Part shown: positions 11,549 to 22,997 of the stretch, piece after piece
Position numbering within the stretch: the first letter of the stretch is position 1
Layout of the letters: each line of letters starts with the position of its first letter
Source: Bos javanicus
Taxonomy: Eukaryota > Chordata > Mammalia > Artiodactyla > Bovidae
Assembly: GCF_032452875.1 (NCBI RefSeq)
Contig: NC_083876.1
Location: 1,798,001-1,862,000 of the forward strand
DNA length: 64,000 bases
Direction: 5' to 3'
Notes under the pieces: model-generated
The model's database searches: none
What the model was told of the DNA's origin: nothing
The model's input: the letters and a program-made list of their open reading frames with translations, nothing else
Translations under genes and position numbers: made by a program

Positions 11549-12003
11549 TCAACAGTTCTAATGAGGTGTATGAAACTGGAGCCTATTATAGAGTGAAGTA
11601 AATCAGAAAGAAAAACACCAAAACAGTGTATTAACGCATATATATGAAATTTAGAAAGATGGTAACGATGACCCTATATGCAAGACAGCAAAAGAGACAC
11701 AGATGTAAAGAACAGACTTTTGGACTCTATGGAAGAAGGTGAGGGTGGGATGATTTGAGAGAATGGCATTGAAACGTATATTATCATACGTAAAACAGAT
11801 CGCCAGTCCAGGTTGGATGCATGAGACAGGGTGCTCAGGGCTGGTGCACTGGGATGACCCAGAGGGATGGGATGGGGAGGAAGGTGGGAGAGGGGTTCAG
11901 GATAGGGGACGCATGTACACCTGTGGCTGATTCATGTCAAGGTATGGCAAAAACCACCAAGATATTGTAAAGTAATTAGCCTCCAATTAAAATTAAAAAA
12001 AAA
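11549..12003 (+). mobile_element. Young ruminant L1 3' end, with TSD
   Basis: A 5'-truncated L1 on plus: the very end of ORF2 ('tctaatgaggtgtatgaaac'), then the ruminant 3' UTR with 'ggggttcaggataggggacg' and the terminal 'ttagcctccaattaaaatta' plus poly(A). A 12-bp TSD with one mismatch (aaagaacctgat at 11,537-11,548; aaagaacttgat at 12,004-12,015) confirms the edges. Confidence 0.93.
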
Positions 12004-12160
12004 AAAGAACTTGATAAAAAATTTAAAAAAATAAATAAAAAAGCACAATCATGCAATATTATAAAAAGCATCATACGATGTTATAAAATCCAAGTGCAAT
12101 TTCATGAACAGGATATTCTTCAATGAAAATGCTCAATAATAAACTTCTGGATACTATGTT

Positions 12161-12428
12161 GCTACTGCTAAGACGCATCAGTCTTTTCTGACTCTGTGTG
12201 ACCCCATTGATGGCACTGAACAGGCTCCTCTGTCCCTGGGATTCTCCAGGCAAGAATACTGGAGTGGATTGTGATCTCCCTCTACAATGCATGAAAGTGA
12301 AAAGTGAAAGTGAAGTCGCTCAGTCATGTCTGACTCTTAGCGAGCCATGGACTGTAGCCTACCAGGCTCCTCCATCCATGGGATTCTCCAGGCAAGAGTA
12401 CTGGAGTAGGTTGCCATTGCCTTCTCCG
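12161..12428 (-). mobile_element. Bov-A2 SINE, antisense, with TSD
   Basis: A full-length dimeric Bov-A2 with the aaagtgaaaagtgaaag linker. A perfect 12-bp TSD 'ggatactatgtt' lies at 12,149-12,160 and 12,429-12,440. Confidence 0.96.
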
Positions 12429-12440
12429 GGATACTATGTT

Positions 12441-12825
12441 ACTTTAACATTAATATTTATGTTAATGAAAATGCAGATTATCAGTATATCATTGAAGAGA
12501 CATCCATAACATTAAAGAGTGATGTTCTTAGTGAAAATGCTAATTTTACATTTTAAAATCTGAATTCTGTTATTTTGGATAAGATATATGAATCAATTAA
12601 AATTATAAAGCAAAATGCATTTAAGAAAGCTTTTTTAAGATAATAAAGATATTTCTGAAAAGACTATATAACATGAAAGGGACCGATTTTATCTAAAATT
12701 AAAAAAAAAAAAAACCTATTTAAAAAATAAATACTTTGGGGAAAATCTTATAAAGTTGCACCATACAAAAATATATGCTGTATTATGTTACAAAATCACA
12801 TATCATATTGCAATTTAAAGAATTT
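12441..12825. other. AT-rich spacer, nothing recognised
   Basis: No gene recognised. A poly(A) run lies near 12,702-12,714. Confidence 0.5.
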
Positions 12826-13446
12826 ATTTGCAGATGATACCCCTCTAATGGCAGAAAATCTACGGGAACTAAAGAGTCTCTTGATGAGGATGAAACATGA
12901 GAGTGAAAAAGCTGGCTTAAAACACAGCATTCAATAAACTAAGATCATGGCATTTGGCCCCATCACTACATGGCAAAAAGATGGGGGAAATGTGGAAACA
13001 GTGACATATTTTATTTTCTTGGGAGCCAACATCACTGTAGACAGTGATTACAACCATGACATTTAAAGACACTTGCTCCTTGGAAGAAAAGCTATGATAA
13101 ACCTAGACAGCTTATTAAAAAGTAGAGATATCACTTTGCTGACAAAGCTCCATATAATCAAAGCTATGGCTTTTCCAGTTATTGTGTACAGATGTGAAAG
13201 TTGAACCATAAAGCAATAAATATTTGATGCTTTTGAATTTAGGTGCTGGAGAGGATTCTTGAAAGTCCCCTGGACAGTAAGGGGAACAAACCAGTCAATC
13301 CTAAAGGAAAATAATCCTGAATATCCTTGGAAGGACTGATGCTGAAGTTGAAGCTCCGATACTTTGGCCATCTGATGCAAAGAAATGACCCATTGGAAAA
13401 GACTGATGTGGGGAAAGATTGAGGGCAAAAGGAGAAACAGGGGACA
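12826..13446 (+). mobile_element. BovB (RTE) fragment, old copy, 3' half of the RT region
   Basis: Starts at the reverse transcriptase catalytic block (FADD, from 'tttgcagatgat') and runs through the C-terminal coding region to the arginine-rich segment ('aaaaggagaa'). Many stops and changes mark it as older than its neighbours. The last part of the 3' end is absent; the sequence switches to inverted BovB at about 13,447. Confidence 0.88.
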
Positions 13447-14443
13447 GACTCTCTTCTTTCACTTTCATCAAGAGGCTCTTTAGTTCTTCTTCTCTTTTTG
13501 TCATAAAGGTGGTGTCATCTGCATATCTGAGGTTATTGATATTTCATCTGGCAATCTTGATTTCAGCTTGTGCTTCATCCATCCTGGCATTTTGCATGGT
13601 GTACTCTGCATATAAGTTAAACAACCAGGGTGACAATATACAGCCTTGACGTACTCCTTTTCCTATTTGGAACCAGTCTGTTGTTCCATGTCCAGTTCTA
13701 ACTGTTCTTGACCTGCATACAGATTTCTCGGGAGGCAGATAAGGTGGTCTGGTATTCCCATCTCTTGAAGAATTTTCCAGATGTTGTTGTGATCCACACA
13801 GTCAAAGGCTTTGGCATAGTCAATGAAGAAGAAGTAGATGCTTCTCTGGAACTCTCTTGCTTTTTCAATGATCTAACGGATGTTGGTAATTTGATCTCTG
13901 GTTCCTCTGCCTTTACTAAATCCACATTGAACATCCAGAAGTTCATGTTTCATGTACTGTGGAGGCCTGACTTAGACAATTTTGAGCATTACTTTGCTAG
14001 CGTGTGAAATGACAATTGTGTGGTCATTGTACATTCTTTGGCTTTGCCTTTCTTTGGGATTGAAATGAAGACGATCTTTTCCAGTCCTATGCCACTGCTG
14101 AGTTTTCCAAATTTGCTGGCATATTGAATGCAGAACTTTCACAGCATCATCTTTTAGGATTTGAAATAGCTCAACTGGAATTACCTCACCTCCACTAGCT
14201 TTGTTTGTAGTGATGCTTCCTAAGGCCCACTTCACTTTGCATCCAGGATGTCTTGCTCTAGGAGTGTGATCACACATTATGGTTATCTGGGTCATGAAGA
14301 TCTTTTTTGTGTAGTTCTTCTATGTATTCTTGCCACCTCTTCTTAATATCTTCTGCTTCTGTTAAGTCCATACTATTTATCTCCTTTACTGAGCCCACCG
14401 TTGCATGAAATGTTCCCTTGGGGTATCTAATTTGCTTGAAGAG
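13447..14443 (-). mobile_element. BovB segment, inverted 5' part of a twin-primed copy
   Basis: Minus-strand BovB coding sequence from the linker after the endonuclease (right end, codons for the LFK-like block) through the RT palm, including a retained YADD near 13,517, to a point just past it at the left end. It is directly followed by the 3' part on the opposite strand at 14,444. About 65 bases of BovB are missing at the junction. Together these are the hallmark of twin priming (5' inversion). Frameshifts and stops abolish coding. Confidence 0.85.
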
Positions 14444-15085
14444 ATGGCAAATAGATGGGGAAACAGTGAAAACTGTGACAGACTGTATTTTGGGGGGCTC
14501 CAAAATAACTGCAGATGGTGACTGCAGCCATGAAATTAAAATACGCTTACTCCTTGGAAGAAAATTTATTACCAACCTATACAGCATATAAAAAGCAGAG
14601 ATGTTTCTTTGCCAACAAAGGTCCATCTAGTCAAAGGTATGGTTTTTCCAGGAGTCATGTATAGATGAGAGAGTTGGACTATAAAGAAAACTGAGCACCG
14701 AAGAAAGATGCTTTTGAACTGTGGTATTGGAGAAGACTCTTGAGAGTCCCTTGGACTGCAAGGAGATCCAACCAGTCCATCATCAAGGAAATTAGTCCTA
14801 AATATTCATTGGAAGGACTGATGTTGAAGTTGAAACTCCAATACTTTGGTCACCTGATGTGAAGAACTGACTCACTGGAAAAGACCCTGATTCTGGGAAA
14901 GATTGAAGACAGGAGGAGAAGGGGATGACAGAGGATGAGATGGTTGGATGTCATCACTGGCTAAATGTACATGAGTTTGAGCAAACCTCAGGAGTTGGTG
15001 ATGGCCAGGGGAGCCTAGCATGGTGCAGTCCATTGTGTCACAATGAGTTGGACATGACTGAGCAACTGAACTGAACTGAACTGAA
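14444..15085 (+). mobile_element. BovB 3' part of the twin-primed copy
   Basis: Starts within the coding region ('aaatagatggggaaacagtg') and runs to the genuine BovB 3' end 'gacatgactgagcaactg' followed by the tandem actga/tgaac tail. With 13,447-14,443 it makes one element with an inverted 5' part. A TSD was not found. Confidence 0.88.
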
Positions 15086-15272
15086 GGAAGGATATAAAAG
15101 CTGCTGTTAAGCCCCACCTTGGGTGGACTTTTTACCCCTTCTCAGTGTCCATGCTGAGAGCTTTGTACTTTCCTCCCTTTATTAAACCCTATTCACTTGC
15201 AACTATGAGTGTTTGACTGTTCATGGATGCCATTCTTTGTCTCTGTGGATAAGAACTCGGATTACTGTTTCA
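15086..15272 (+). mobile_element. LTR 3' part (unnamed ERV), truncated
   Basis: Has LTR anatomy: a TATA-like gatataaaag at 15,090-15,099, a pyrimidine-rich stretch, a degenerate polyadenylation signal (tattaaac) and an end at 'ggattactgtttca' (CA). Its 5' part is missing where the BovB ends, so BovB probably landed in it, or a deletion removed the rest. I cannot name the family. Confidence 0.5.
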
Positions 15273-15553
15273 AAAGGAAGAAATTAACACGTCCACTGCT
15301 GGAAGCCTGGCATTATAGGACATGTATGCAAACTTTATGGCCTTTTCACTTTGCTTCCTCACCTCCCCCATCTCTGTTCTATAAAAGAACCTGGCATTCA
15401 GACACCAATAACATGGTCGTTTTGAGGCCTTAACCCGCCATCATCTTAGTCAGCTGCTTTCTGAATAAAGTTGTTTTCCTTGCCTCAACACCTTGTCTCT
15501 CAGAGTCATTGGCCTGCCGTGTGGCAAACAGAGAGAGCTTGGACTCAGTAACA
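15273..15553 (+). mobile_element. LTR 3' part, same family as the minus LTR at 16,245
   Basis: Contains 'ctataaaagaacctggcat', 'gaataaagttgttttccttg', 'cctcaacacc' and ends 'cttggactcagtaaca'. The reverse complement of 16,245-16,500 shares these words in the same order, so both derive from one ERV family (probably class I). Only the 3' half is present here. Confidence 0.65.
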
Positions 15554-16244
15554 CAAACACTTTAGAGTTACAGATTTGTAGACTTTTAGACTACAAATAC
15601 TTCTCGTGTTTAAACATTCCAAAATGATGTGTGAAATATTTCCATGAAAAATAATAATAAAACACTCCTTTTTTTTTTAGTCTCCATTGTTATATTTGCA
15701 CATATTTTGTTACTTTGTTGTAATGTTTCTGAAACAGAGACACCTTAAAAAAAAGTGATATGAAACTCCTAGTACTGTGTTATTTTGAGTCTACTTAAAG
15801 GAAAAGTAAATAAGTATAAATAGAAACAACTCAAACATCCTTACATATCATATTTTCTCTACTTATACTCTTATAGAAACAATTAGATACAATTTTACTC
15901 TAACGTATTTATGGATCTAAGACCCATTGGAAATTCATTTTAAATTATAAAATAGGCAGATAGACATTTTTATAAAAGTAGCATAAAATCGATGAAAGAG
16001 TGCATAATTAAATTAAAAATGTATTACTTATATGTGAGATGTTCTGTTCTCTATCCACAAGAATACACAAGCTGGTAAAATTGTCATTGACATTCCATTT
16101 TCTTTATCAAAATATATTATTCTTCATTAAAAAAAAACCTTCTTTTTGTATTTTAAACATATTCTATGAAAATTGAAATGATAAATTAATATCTTACATA
16201 AGGTGAAAAATTATAATTTATTTTTGAATTTCAATACATAAAAT
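15554..16244. other. AT-rich spacer between inverted LTRs
   Basis: No retroviral gag, pol or env motif is visible between the two LTR remnants, and no gene. The pair is therefore not a provirus with internal sequence; related LTRs point in opposite directions. Confidence 0.5.
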
Positions 16245-16859
16245 TGTTACTAAGTCCAAGCTTGCTCTCCTCGCCTCAGGATAGGCCAAGGAATCCAAGA
16301 GACTAGGTGTTGAGGCAAATAAGCAACATTAATCAAGAGACTAGGTGTTGAGGCAAATAAGCATCTTTAATAGAGTCTCTGTTAGACTGAGAAGATTTCA
16401 GGCTAGTGCCTCAAAATAACCATCTTATTGGGGTTGTCTGGATGCCAGGTTCTTTTACAGGTCCCAGAGAAAGAAGCAATGAGGGTCTAAAGTCAAAAGG
16501 CAAAATAGAGAGGGAGACGTTGTGGGGAAGTAAAGTGAAAGGGTCTTCAGTCTTGTAAAACATCTCTAAGGGAATGTCCAGCCTTCAGAAGGGGTGTGTT
16601 ACCTATTCACAGGTGGGCAGGGACAAACTATCTCTCCATGTGCTGAACAAAGGCACTTTAGTTTATAGTCAAGCAGAGGGGCAGGGTCCTCCAGGCAAGC
16701 CATTGAGTATGATTATAATAATAAAAACAAGACAAAGAAAGAGTTTCCAACATGGAGTCAGAATTGGCTTCCTTCTTGAAAAAAAATTGCAGCATTTACC
16801 TTATTTATGGTACACTAAGCAAAAAATAAGAATAAAATATTTTCACTACCTTTATAACA
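16245..16859 (-). mobile_element. Solo LTR of an ERV, antisense, with internal duplication
   Basis: On the minus strand it ends 'cttggacttagtaaca' and probably begins 'tgttataaaggtag' (right edge at 16,859), giving short TGTTA/TAACA terminal inverted repeats. It shares the 'aaagaacctggcat' and 'tgcctcaacacc' blocks with 15,273-15,553. A block of about 39 bp carrying 'gactaggtgttgaggcaaat' is present twice in tandem at 16,294-16,371. No convincing TSD was found, so the right edge is tentative. The 104-aa plus frame across it is incidental. Confidence 0.6.
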
Positions 16860-17424
16860 AATGGATAAATGGGTTAATGGGTCACTAACAGACATCTTTG
16901 AAGAGTATTCCACAGGTCAAGGCAACAAAGGAAGGCTTTAAGTCTTTATGTACATTGTAGGATATTTATAGGACAATTGAGATAAACATTATATTTGGAC
17001 GGCAGACTGTGAAAAAGGCTGTCAACTTAGTGAATGTTGTTATCCATGTAAGTTTTCAGTTTGCCTAAAGATGAAGAATTTTGGTTAGGACAAAGTGAAA
17101 TTGTAATGATCAGGGAAAATTGTGTGGAACTTTCAATCCAATGAGAAAAAATATGAATGTTATTCTACAGTGGTAAAAGATGAAAAATTAAGGTCTTAAA
17201 CAAGAAAGTAGTATGATTGCTGCTGTGCTTTAGAAAAAAAATTAAGAGAAAGAGTCATCATGCTTTTGAGCACACTTGCACTGAGTCTTTTCTCCCATTA
17301 ATTTGCATAAAATCATTTCCATGAGTAGATGGCACTTCTCCATGAGAGCAGTCTGCGGTGGGAGCTCTCCCTCTGCCTGTGGTCTCTCTTTGGCCAGGGC
17401 ATACCTTCTTGTTGACTGTGTCTC
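16860..17424. other. Unassigned spacer
   Basis: No gene recognised. Confidence 0.45.
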
Positions 17425-20020
17425 CGAAAAAACAGAAGCCCAGGACCAGATGGCTTCACAGGATAATTATCTCAAACATTCAGACAGAAGCAAATGCCTA
17501 TCCTTCTAAAATTCTTTCAAAAAATTGCAGAAAAAGGACACTTCCAAACTCTGTCTATGAGGCCACCATCATTCTGATACCAAAGCCAGATGACTACAAC
17601 ACAAAAAAAGAAAGGTATAGCCAATATCACTGATGGACATAGATGCAAAAATCCTCAACAAAATTTTAGCAAACAGAATTCAACAACACATAAAAAAGCT
17701 CATACACAATGATCAAGTTGGGTATATTCTAGGGAGACAAGGATTCTTCAAATTTGAAAATCAATCAGTGTGATACACCATATTAACAAACTGAAATATT
17801 AAAACCATATGATAATCTCAGTATGTGCAGAAAAAACCTTTGACAAAATCAGCACCCATTTATGATTAAAACTCTTCAAAAAATGGCCATAGATGGAACC
17901 TGGCCCAACACAGTAAAAGCCATATATGATAAGCCTTCAGCAAACATTCTCAATAATGAAAAACTGAAAGCATTCCCCCTAAAGTCAGGAACAAGACAAA
18001 GGTGTTCACTTTCACCGTTATTACTAAAAATAGTTCTGGAAGTCCTAGCTACAGAAATCAGAGAAGAAAGAGAAATAAAAAGAATTCACATCAGAAAAGA
18101 AGAAGTTAAATTCTCATTGTTTGCAGATGATATGATACTATACATAGAAAACCCTAGAGACGCTATCAGAATACTACTAGAGCAACTCAGTGAATTTAGC
18201 AAAGTTGCAGGATATAAAATCAATACACAGAAATAACTTACATTTCTATATACTAATAATGAAAAATCAGAAACAGAAATTAAGGAATCAATCCTATTCA
18301 TCATGCAACAGAAAAAATTAAATATCTAGGAATAAACTTACCTAAGGAGACAAAAGACCTGTACACAGAAAATTATAAGACATTGATGAAAGATATCAAA
18401 TATGACATAAACAGATGGAGAGATATTCCATGTTCCTGGGTAGGAAGAATCAATATTGTGAAAATGACTATACTACCAAATGCAATCTATAGATTCAATG
18501 TGATCCCTATCAAATTACCAATGGCATTTTTCACAGAACTAGAAAAAAACAATTGTGCAATTCATATGTAAACACAAAAGACCCCGAATAGGCAAAGTAG
18601 ACTTGAGAAAGAAGAATAGAGCTGGAGGAATCAACTTTCCTGTCTTCAGCTTATACTACAAAGTTACAGTCATCTAGACAGTATGGTACTAGCACAAAAA
18701 AAGAAATATAGGCTAATGGAGCAAGATAGAAAGCCCAGAAATAAACCCATGTACCTATGGGTACTTTATCTTTGACAAAGGAGGAAAGAATACACAATGG
18801 GGCAAAGACAGCCTCTTCAATAAATGGTGCTGGGAAAACTGGACAGCTATCTGTAAAAGAATGAAATTAGAAAACTTCCTAACACCAAAGATAAACTCAA
18901 AATGGATTAAAGACATAAATGTAAGACCATAAACTATAAAAGTCTTAGAGGAACATAGGAAGAACACTCAATGACATAAATCAAAGTAAGATCCTCTATG
19001 ACCCACCTCCTAGAGTAATGGACACAAAAACAAAAGTAAACAAGTGGGGCCTGATTAAACTTAAAAGCTTTTGCACAGCAAAGGAAACTATAAGCAAGGT
19101 GAAAAGACAATCCTCAGAATGGGAGAAAATACTACAAAGTGAAACAACAGACAAAGGATTAATCTCCAAAATATACAAGCAGCTCATACAACTCAATACA
19201 AGAAAAGCAAACAACTCAATGAAAAAGTGGGGAAAATATCTAAACAGACATGTCTCCAAAGAAGATATACAGATAGGTAACAAACACACAAAAAGATGCT
19301 CAACATTATTCATTATTAGATAAATGAATAGCAAAACTACAATGAGATATCATGTCACAACAGTTAGAATAGCATTCGTCAAAAAATCTACAACAATAAA
19401 TGTTAGAGAGGGTGTGGAGAAAAGGGAAGACTCTTGCACTGTTAGTGGGAATGTGAATTGGTACAGTCCCTATGGAAGATGGTACGGTGATTTCTTTAAA
19501 AAACTGGGAATCAAACCACCATATGACCCAGCAATTCCACTCCTAGGCATATACCCTGAGGAAACCAAAATTGAAAAAGACACATGCATCCCATTGTTCA
19601 TTGAAGCACTATTTACAATAGCTAGAACATGGAAAGCAACATTGATGTCCATTGACAGATGAATGGATAAAGAAGTTGTGATACATACACACAATGGAAT
19701 ATTACTCAGCCATGAAAAGGAAAACATTTGAGTCAGTTCTAATGAGGTGGACGAACCTGGAACCTATTAGGCAGAGTGAAGTAAGTCAGAAAGGGAAAGA
19801 TAAATATTGATTGTAATGCATATATATGGAATCTAGAAAAATGGTACTGAAGAATTTATTTACATGGCAGCAATGGAGAAACAGGCATAGAGAATAGACT
19901 TATGGACATGGGGAGAGGGGAGGAGAGGGTGAGATGTATGGAAAGAGTAACATGGAAACTTACATTACTATATGTAGAATAGATAGCCAATGGGAATTTG
20001 CTGTATGGCTCAACTGAACA
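17425..20020 (+). mobile_element. Decayed L1: RT domain of ORF2 to 3' UTR
   Basis: Starts at the coding words 'cccaggaccagatggcttca' (beginning of the RT domain) and runs through the RT core, with the catalytic block LFADDMILYIENP at about 18,117-18,155, the C-terminal domain, and the 3' UTR ending near 'gggaatttgctgtatggc'. Several stops and frameshifts divide it into frames of 60-124 codons. Endonuclease and ORF1 are absent (5' truncation). An older, cetartiodactyl-type L1. Confidence 0.9.
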
Positions 20021-20029
20021 ATGACAACA

Positions 20030-20096
20030 AGAGAAACCTGGCATGCTGCAGTTCATGGGGTCACAAAGGGTCAGACCTAACTTAGTGACTGAACAA
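20030..20096 (+). mobile_element. Bov-A/BovB 3' tail fragment
   Basis: Only the last 65 or so bases shared by BovB and its SINEs ('cctggcatgctgcagttcat' to 'gtgactgaacaac') are present, right at the end of the L1. A CAA-rich tail follows. Confidence 0.75.
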
Positions 20097-20690
20097 CAAC
20101 AACAGCAATAATAGAATTTGTAAAACATATGATTGTCAAAGGAAAGACTATAGAAAGAAGTAAATATGGGATTTACACTTAAGACATCAAAGAGGCAGCA
20201 AAGAGAGAAAAATAGAAAAGGAACACATTAACAAAGACAAAGGTGGCAGTTTTTTTCATAAAAATGAAGGAATAATCACAAACATCTGTTTCACAAATTT
20301 TGCCATGCATATTAAAAGTAAGTCCAAAACTGCTCCACCTTTAAATTATATCTGCATATTTTTCTATATTGTAATAGATCAATTTATTCCATTTTATTTC
20401 CCAAATAGGTCTTCAGAATCTATAGTTCAAGAGATGACTGCTACTTGATTTTCCATTACTTTTGTTAAGTAAGTTATAGCTATAAAAATAACACGTGAAA
20501 ACAAAATTGAAATGTAAATTAGTATTTAACATAATGCATTTCGACTACACATTTTCTTATAGCATAAGCATAAAGGCAGTGTTTCTACTTAAAAATTGTA
20601 CACAGATTTGGAATAATTTTCCACTCTTCAATTGATTAATAAGATATAGGCTCACTTTCAATATGAATAAGAATACACATTGACTAAGAC
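20097..20690. other. AT-rich spacer, nothing recognised
   Basis: No gene or repeat family recognised. Confidence 0.5.
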
Positions 20691-21246
20691 CATGAAATTA
20701 AAAGACGCTTACTCCTTGGAAGAAAAGTTATGACCAACCTAGATAGCATATTGAAAATCAGAGACATTACTTTGCCAACAAAGGTCCGTCTAGTCAAGGC
20801 TATGGTTTTTCCAGTGGTCATGTATAGATGTGAGAGTTGGACTGTGAAGAAAGTGGAGTGACAAAGAATTGATGCTTTTGAACTGTGGTGTTGGAGAAGA
20901 CTCTTTAGAGTCCCTTGGACTGCAAGGAGATCCAACAAGTCCATTCTAAAGAAAATCAGTCCTGAATATTCATTGGAAGAACTGATGCTGAAGCTGAAGC
21001 TCCAGTACTTTGGCCACTTCATGCGAAGCGTTGACTCATTGGAAAAGACTCTGATGCTGGGAGGGATTGGGGGCAGGAGGAGAAGGGGATGACAGAGGAT
21101 GAGATGGCTGGATGGCATCACCGACTCCATGGACTGGAGTTTGAGTGAACTCCGGGAGATGGTGACGGATAGGGAGGCCTGTAGTGCTGCGATTCATGGG
21201 GTCGCAAAGAGTCGGACACGACCGAGTGACTGAACTGAATGGAGCT
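20691..21246 (+). mobile_element. BovB 3' end, 5'-truncated
   Basis: From 'ccatgaaattaaaagacgct' through the C-terminal coding part to the 3' end 'gtcggacacgaccgagtgac' and the tgaac tail. One in-frame stop follows the WTVKKVE-like block near 20,860. Otherwise it is close to the other young copies here. Confidence 0.93.
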
Positions 21247-21728
21247 GAAGACTATTGATTCATTTTTAAAAGTAAGTAAATGTGAATTCTTTGCTTAAGT
21301 GCATTAATTATTATTTGTTTACTGTTAAATGTCTACTTAATTTATATAACCTATTAATGTTCAATTCCTGCTGAAAATTTGTTATGGAATATTGCTATTA
21401 ATGTTTAGCACCTTAAAACCTTATGATTTTAATGACCACATAGGGGGTATTTCTTTTTAAATAGATACTGACTTATATAATTACCAAGCATAGAGTTTAT
21501 TTAAATGTTCATATTATTATGCTAATCAATTGTTATGTGTGTAAGTTTCATGAGCTGCTTATAGTTGTACATGTGGGATAAAATTTTAGCCAATGATAGG
21601 TACTGACCATTTCTTAATCTCCATTTAACATAATTGTGTTTTAAGAATTTAATTAAATACATTTTTAGAACCACAAAAAAAACATAATAAAGAAAATCTC
21701 ATTTTTATTTTTCAAAAATATTAGCTCT
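21247..21728. other. AT-rich spacer, nothing recognised
   Basis: No gene or repeat family recognised. Confidence 0.5.
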
Positions 21729-21740
21729 ATCAGTTACTAT

Positions 21741-21865
21741 TGGAGAAGGGAATGGCAATTCATTCAAGTATTCCTGCCTGGAGAATTCCATGGACAGAGA
21801 AGCCTGATGGGCCACAGTCCACGGGGTTGCAAAGAGTCGGACACGACTGAGCGACTAATGCATGC
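21741..21865 (+). mobile_element. Bov-A SINE monomer with TSD
   Basis: A single BovB-derived monomer 'tggagaagggaatggcaatt' to 'gactgagcgactaatgcatg', bracketed by a perfect 12-bp TSD 'atcagttactat' at 21,729-21,740 and 21,866-21,877. The TSD shows the monomer itself, without a tRNA head, was the inserted unit (or was truncated on insertion). Confidence 0.95.
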
Positions 21866-21877
21866 ATCAGTTACTAT

Positions 21878-22991
21878 GCTTTATGTCTCTGCCTAAATAT
21901 CTTGACAAGAGTAATACTGAAAGTTTTATATGCTAATAAGAATGTCATTTACATTTATAGCCTGAATTTAAGTAAATCTCATATAATTTTATTGTATATT
22001 AACTAGAGTTCCTCTTTTATATAAGTTAATTAAATTCCAGCTTCTAAAAGTCACCTAAGATAAAATTACTTTATAATAATTATATCACACAAATAAATTT
22101 AAAAGTATTAAACCAAAGCAAAGGCACTCAAAATATTTTATAAGTTTAATTAAAAATAGGAGAGCTAAATAAATTACTTCTCTCTAGAAATAAAACTATG
22201 TAACAGATAAAAAAAAAATCATAGATTACCGCAAAGCTGCATACATAAACAAAGCTTGAGTCAAATGTAGAATGCCAGATTTCTCAACCCTTTCTTCTAC
22301 ATAATTATAATCGTAAATGCATTCCATGTATGGTAGAACACTGAGAGATACATATTTTCATGTTTGTATTTGGTTAAATGGAAAATTATAATGGTTTCAT
22401 AGATATTTAGTCTAAGAAGATTTACTTATTATCTACTAAATATTTAGCTTTAATTGTTTCACATGTCACCTGACACCTAGCTCCAAAGTAACATCAAGAA
22501 ACACATTTTTAATTTAATTCAATTAGGACAAATGCAGGTATAAGAATGACAAAAATATTTGAAAATTTATACAAAGGTGCATTCTATAAGTATATATGAT
22601 TGCAAACATCAATTTATTGTAATAGTAAAATCATCTTTTAATTAAAAAAATATATCTTCTTTGTAGCACAGCATAGTTATCAATGTGGGAAAATGGTTAC
22701 ATGCTTTTTGGAGAAATCTAATTAAAAAGTTTTAGTGTCTTCATTTACAAGATTATATTCTGTCATCTCTTGAAAGCAAAAAACTTGGATTTAGCCTTAT
22801 CTTTCTCATCAATGTCATAAAACATTTATTATTTCCGTTTTCAGTAAAGGGAGATAGAACTGAGTAGATAGAAGTAGACAGTAGTACATTTAGCCCTTTA
22901 TCACTTCCTAATATCACACATGCTTCATCATGTATCCTGAAAAACTTCATTCAAATTTCTGATGCTGCCAGTTAAATAAAGCAACAGATTC
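21878..22991. other. AT-rich spacer, nothing recognised
   Basis: No gene or repeat family recognised. The 65-aa minus frame at 22,753-22,950 has no motif. Confidence 0.5.
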
Positions 22992-22997
22992 CTAAAT

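Noticed and set aside
15210..17425. Provirus with paired LTRs
   Set aside because: The LTRs point in opposite directions and nothing retroviral lies between or inside.
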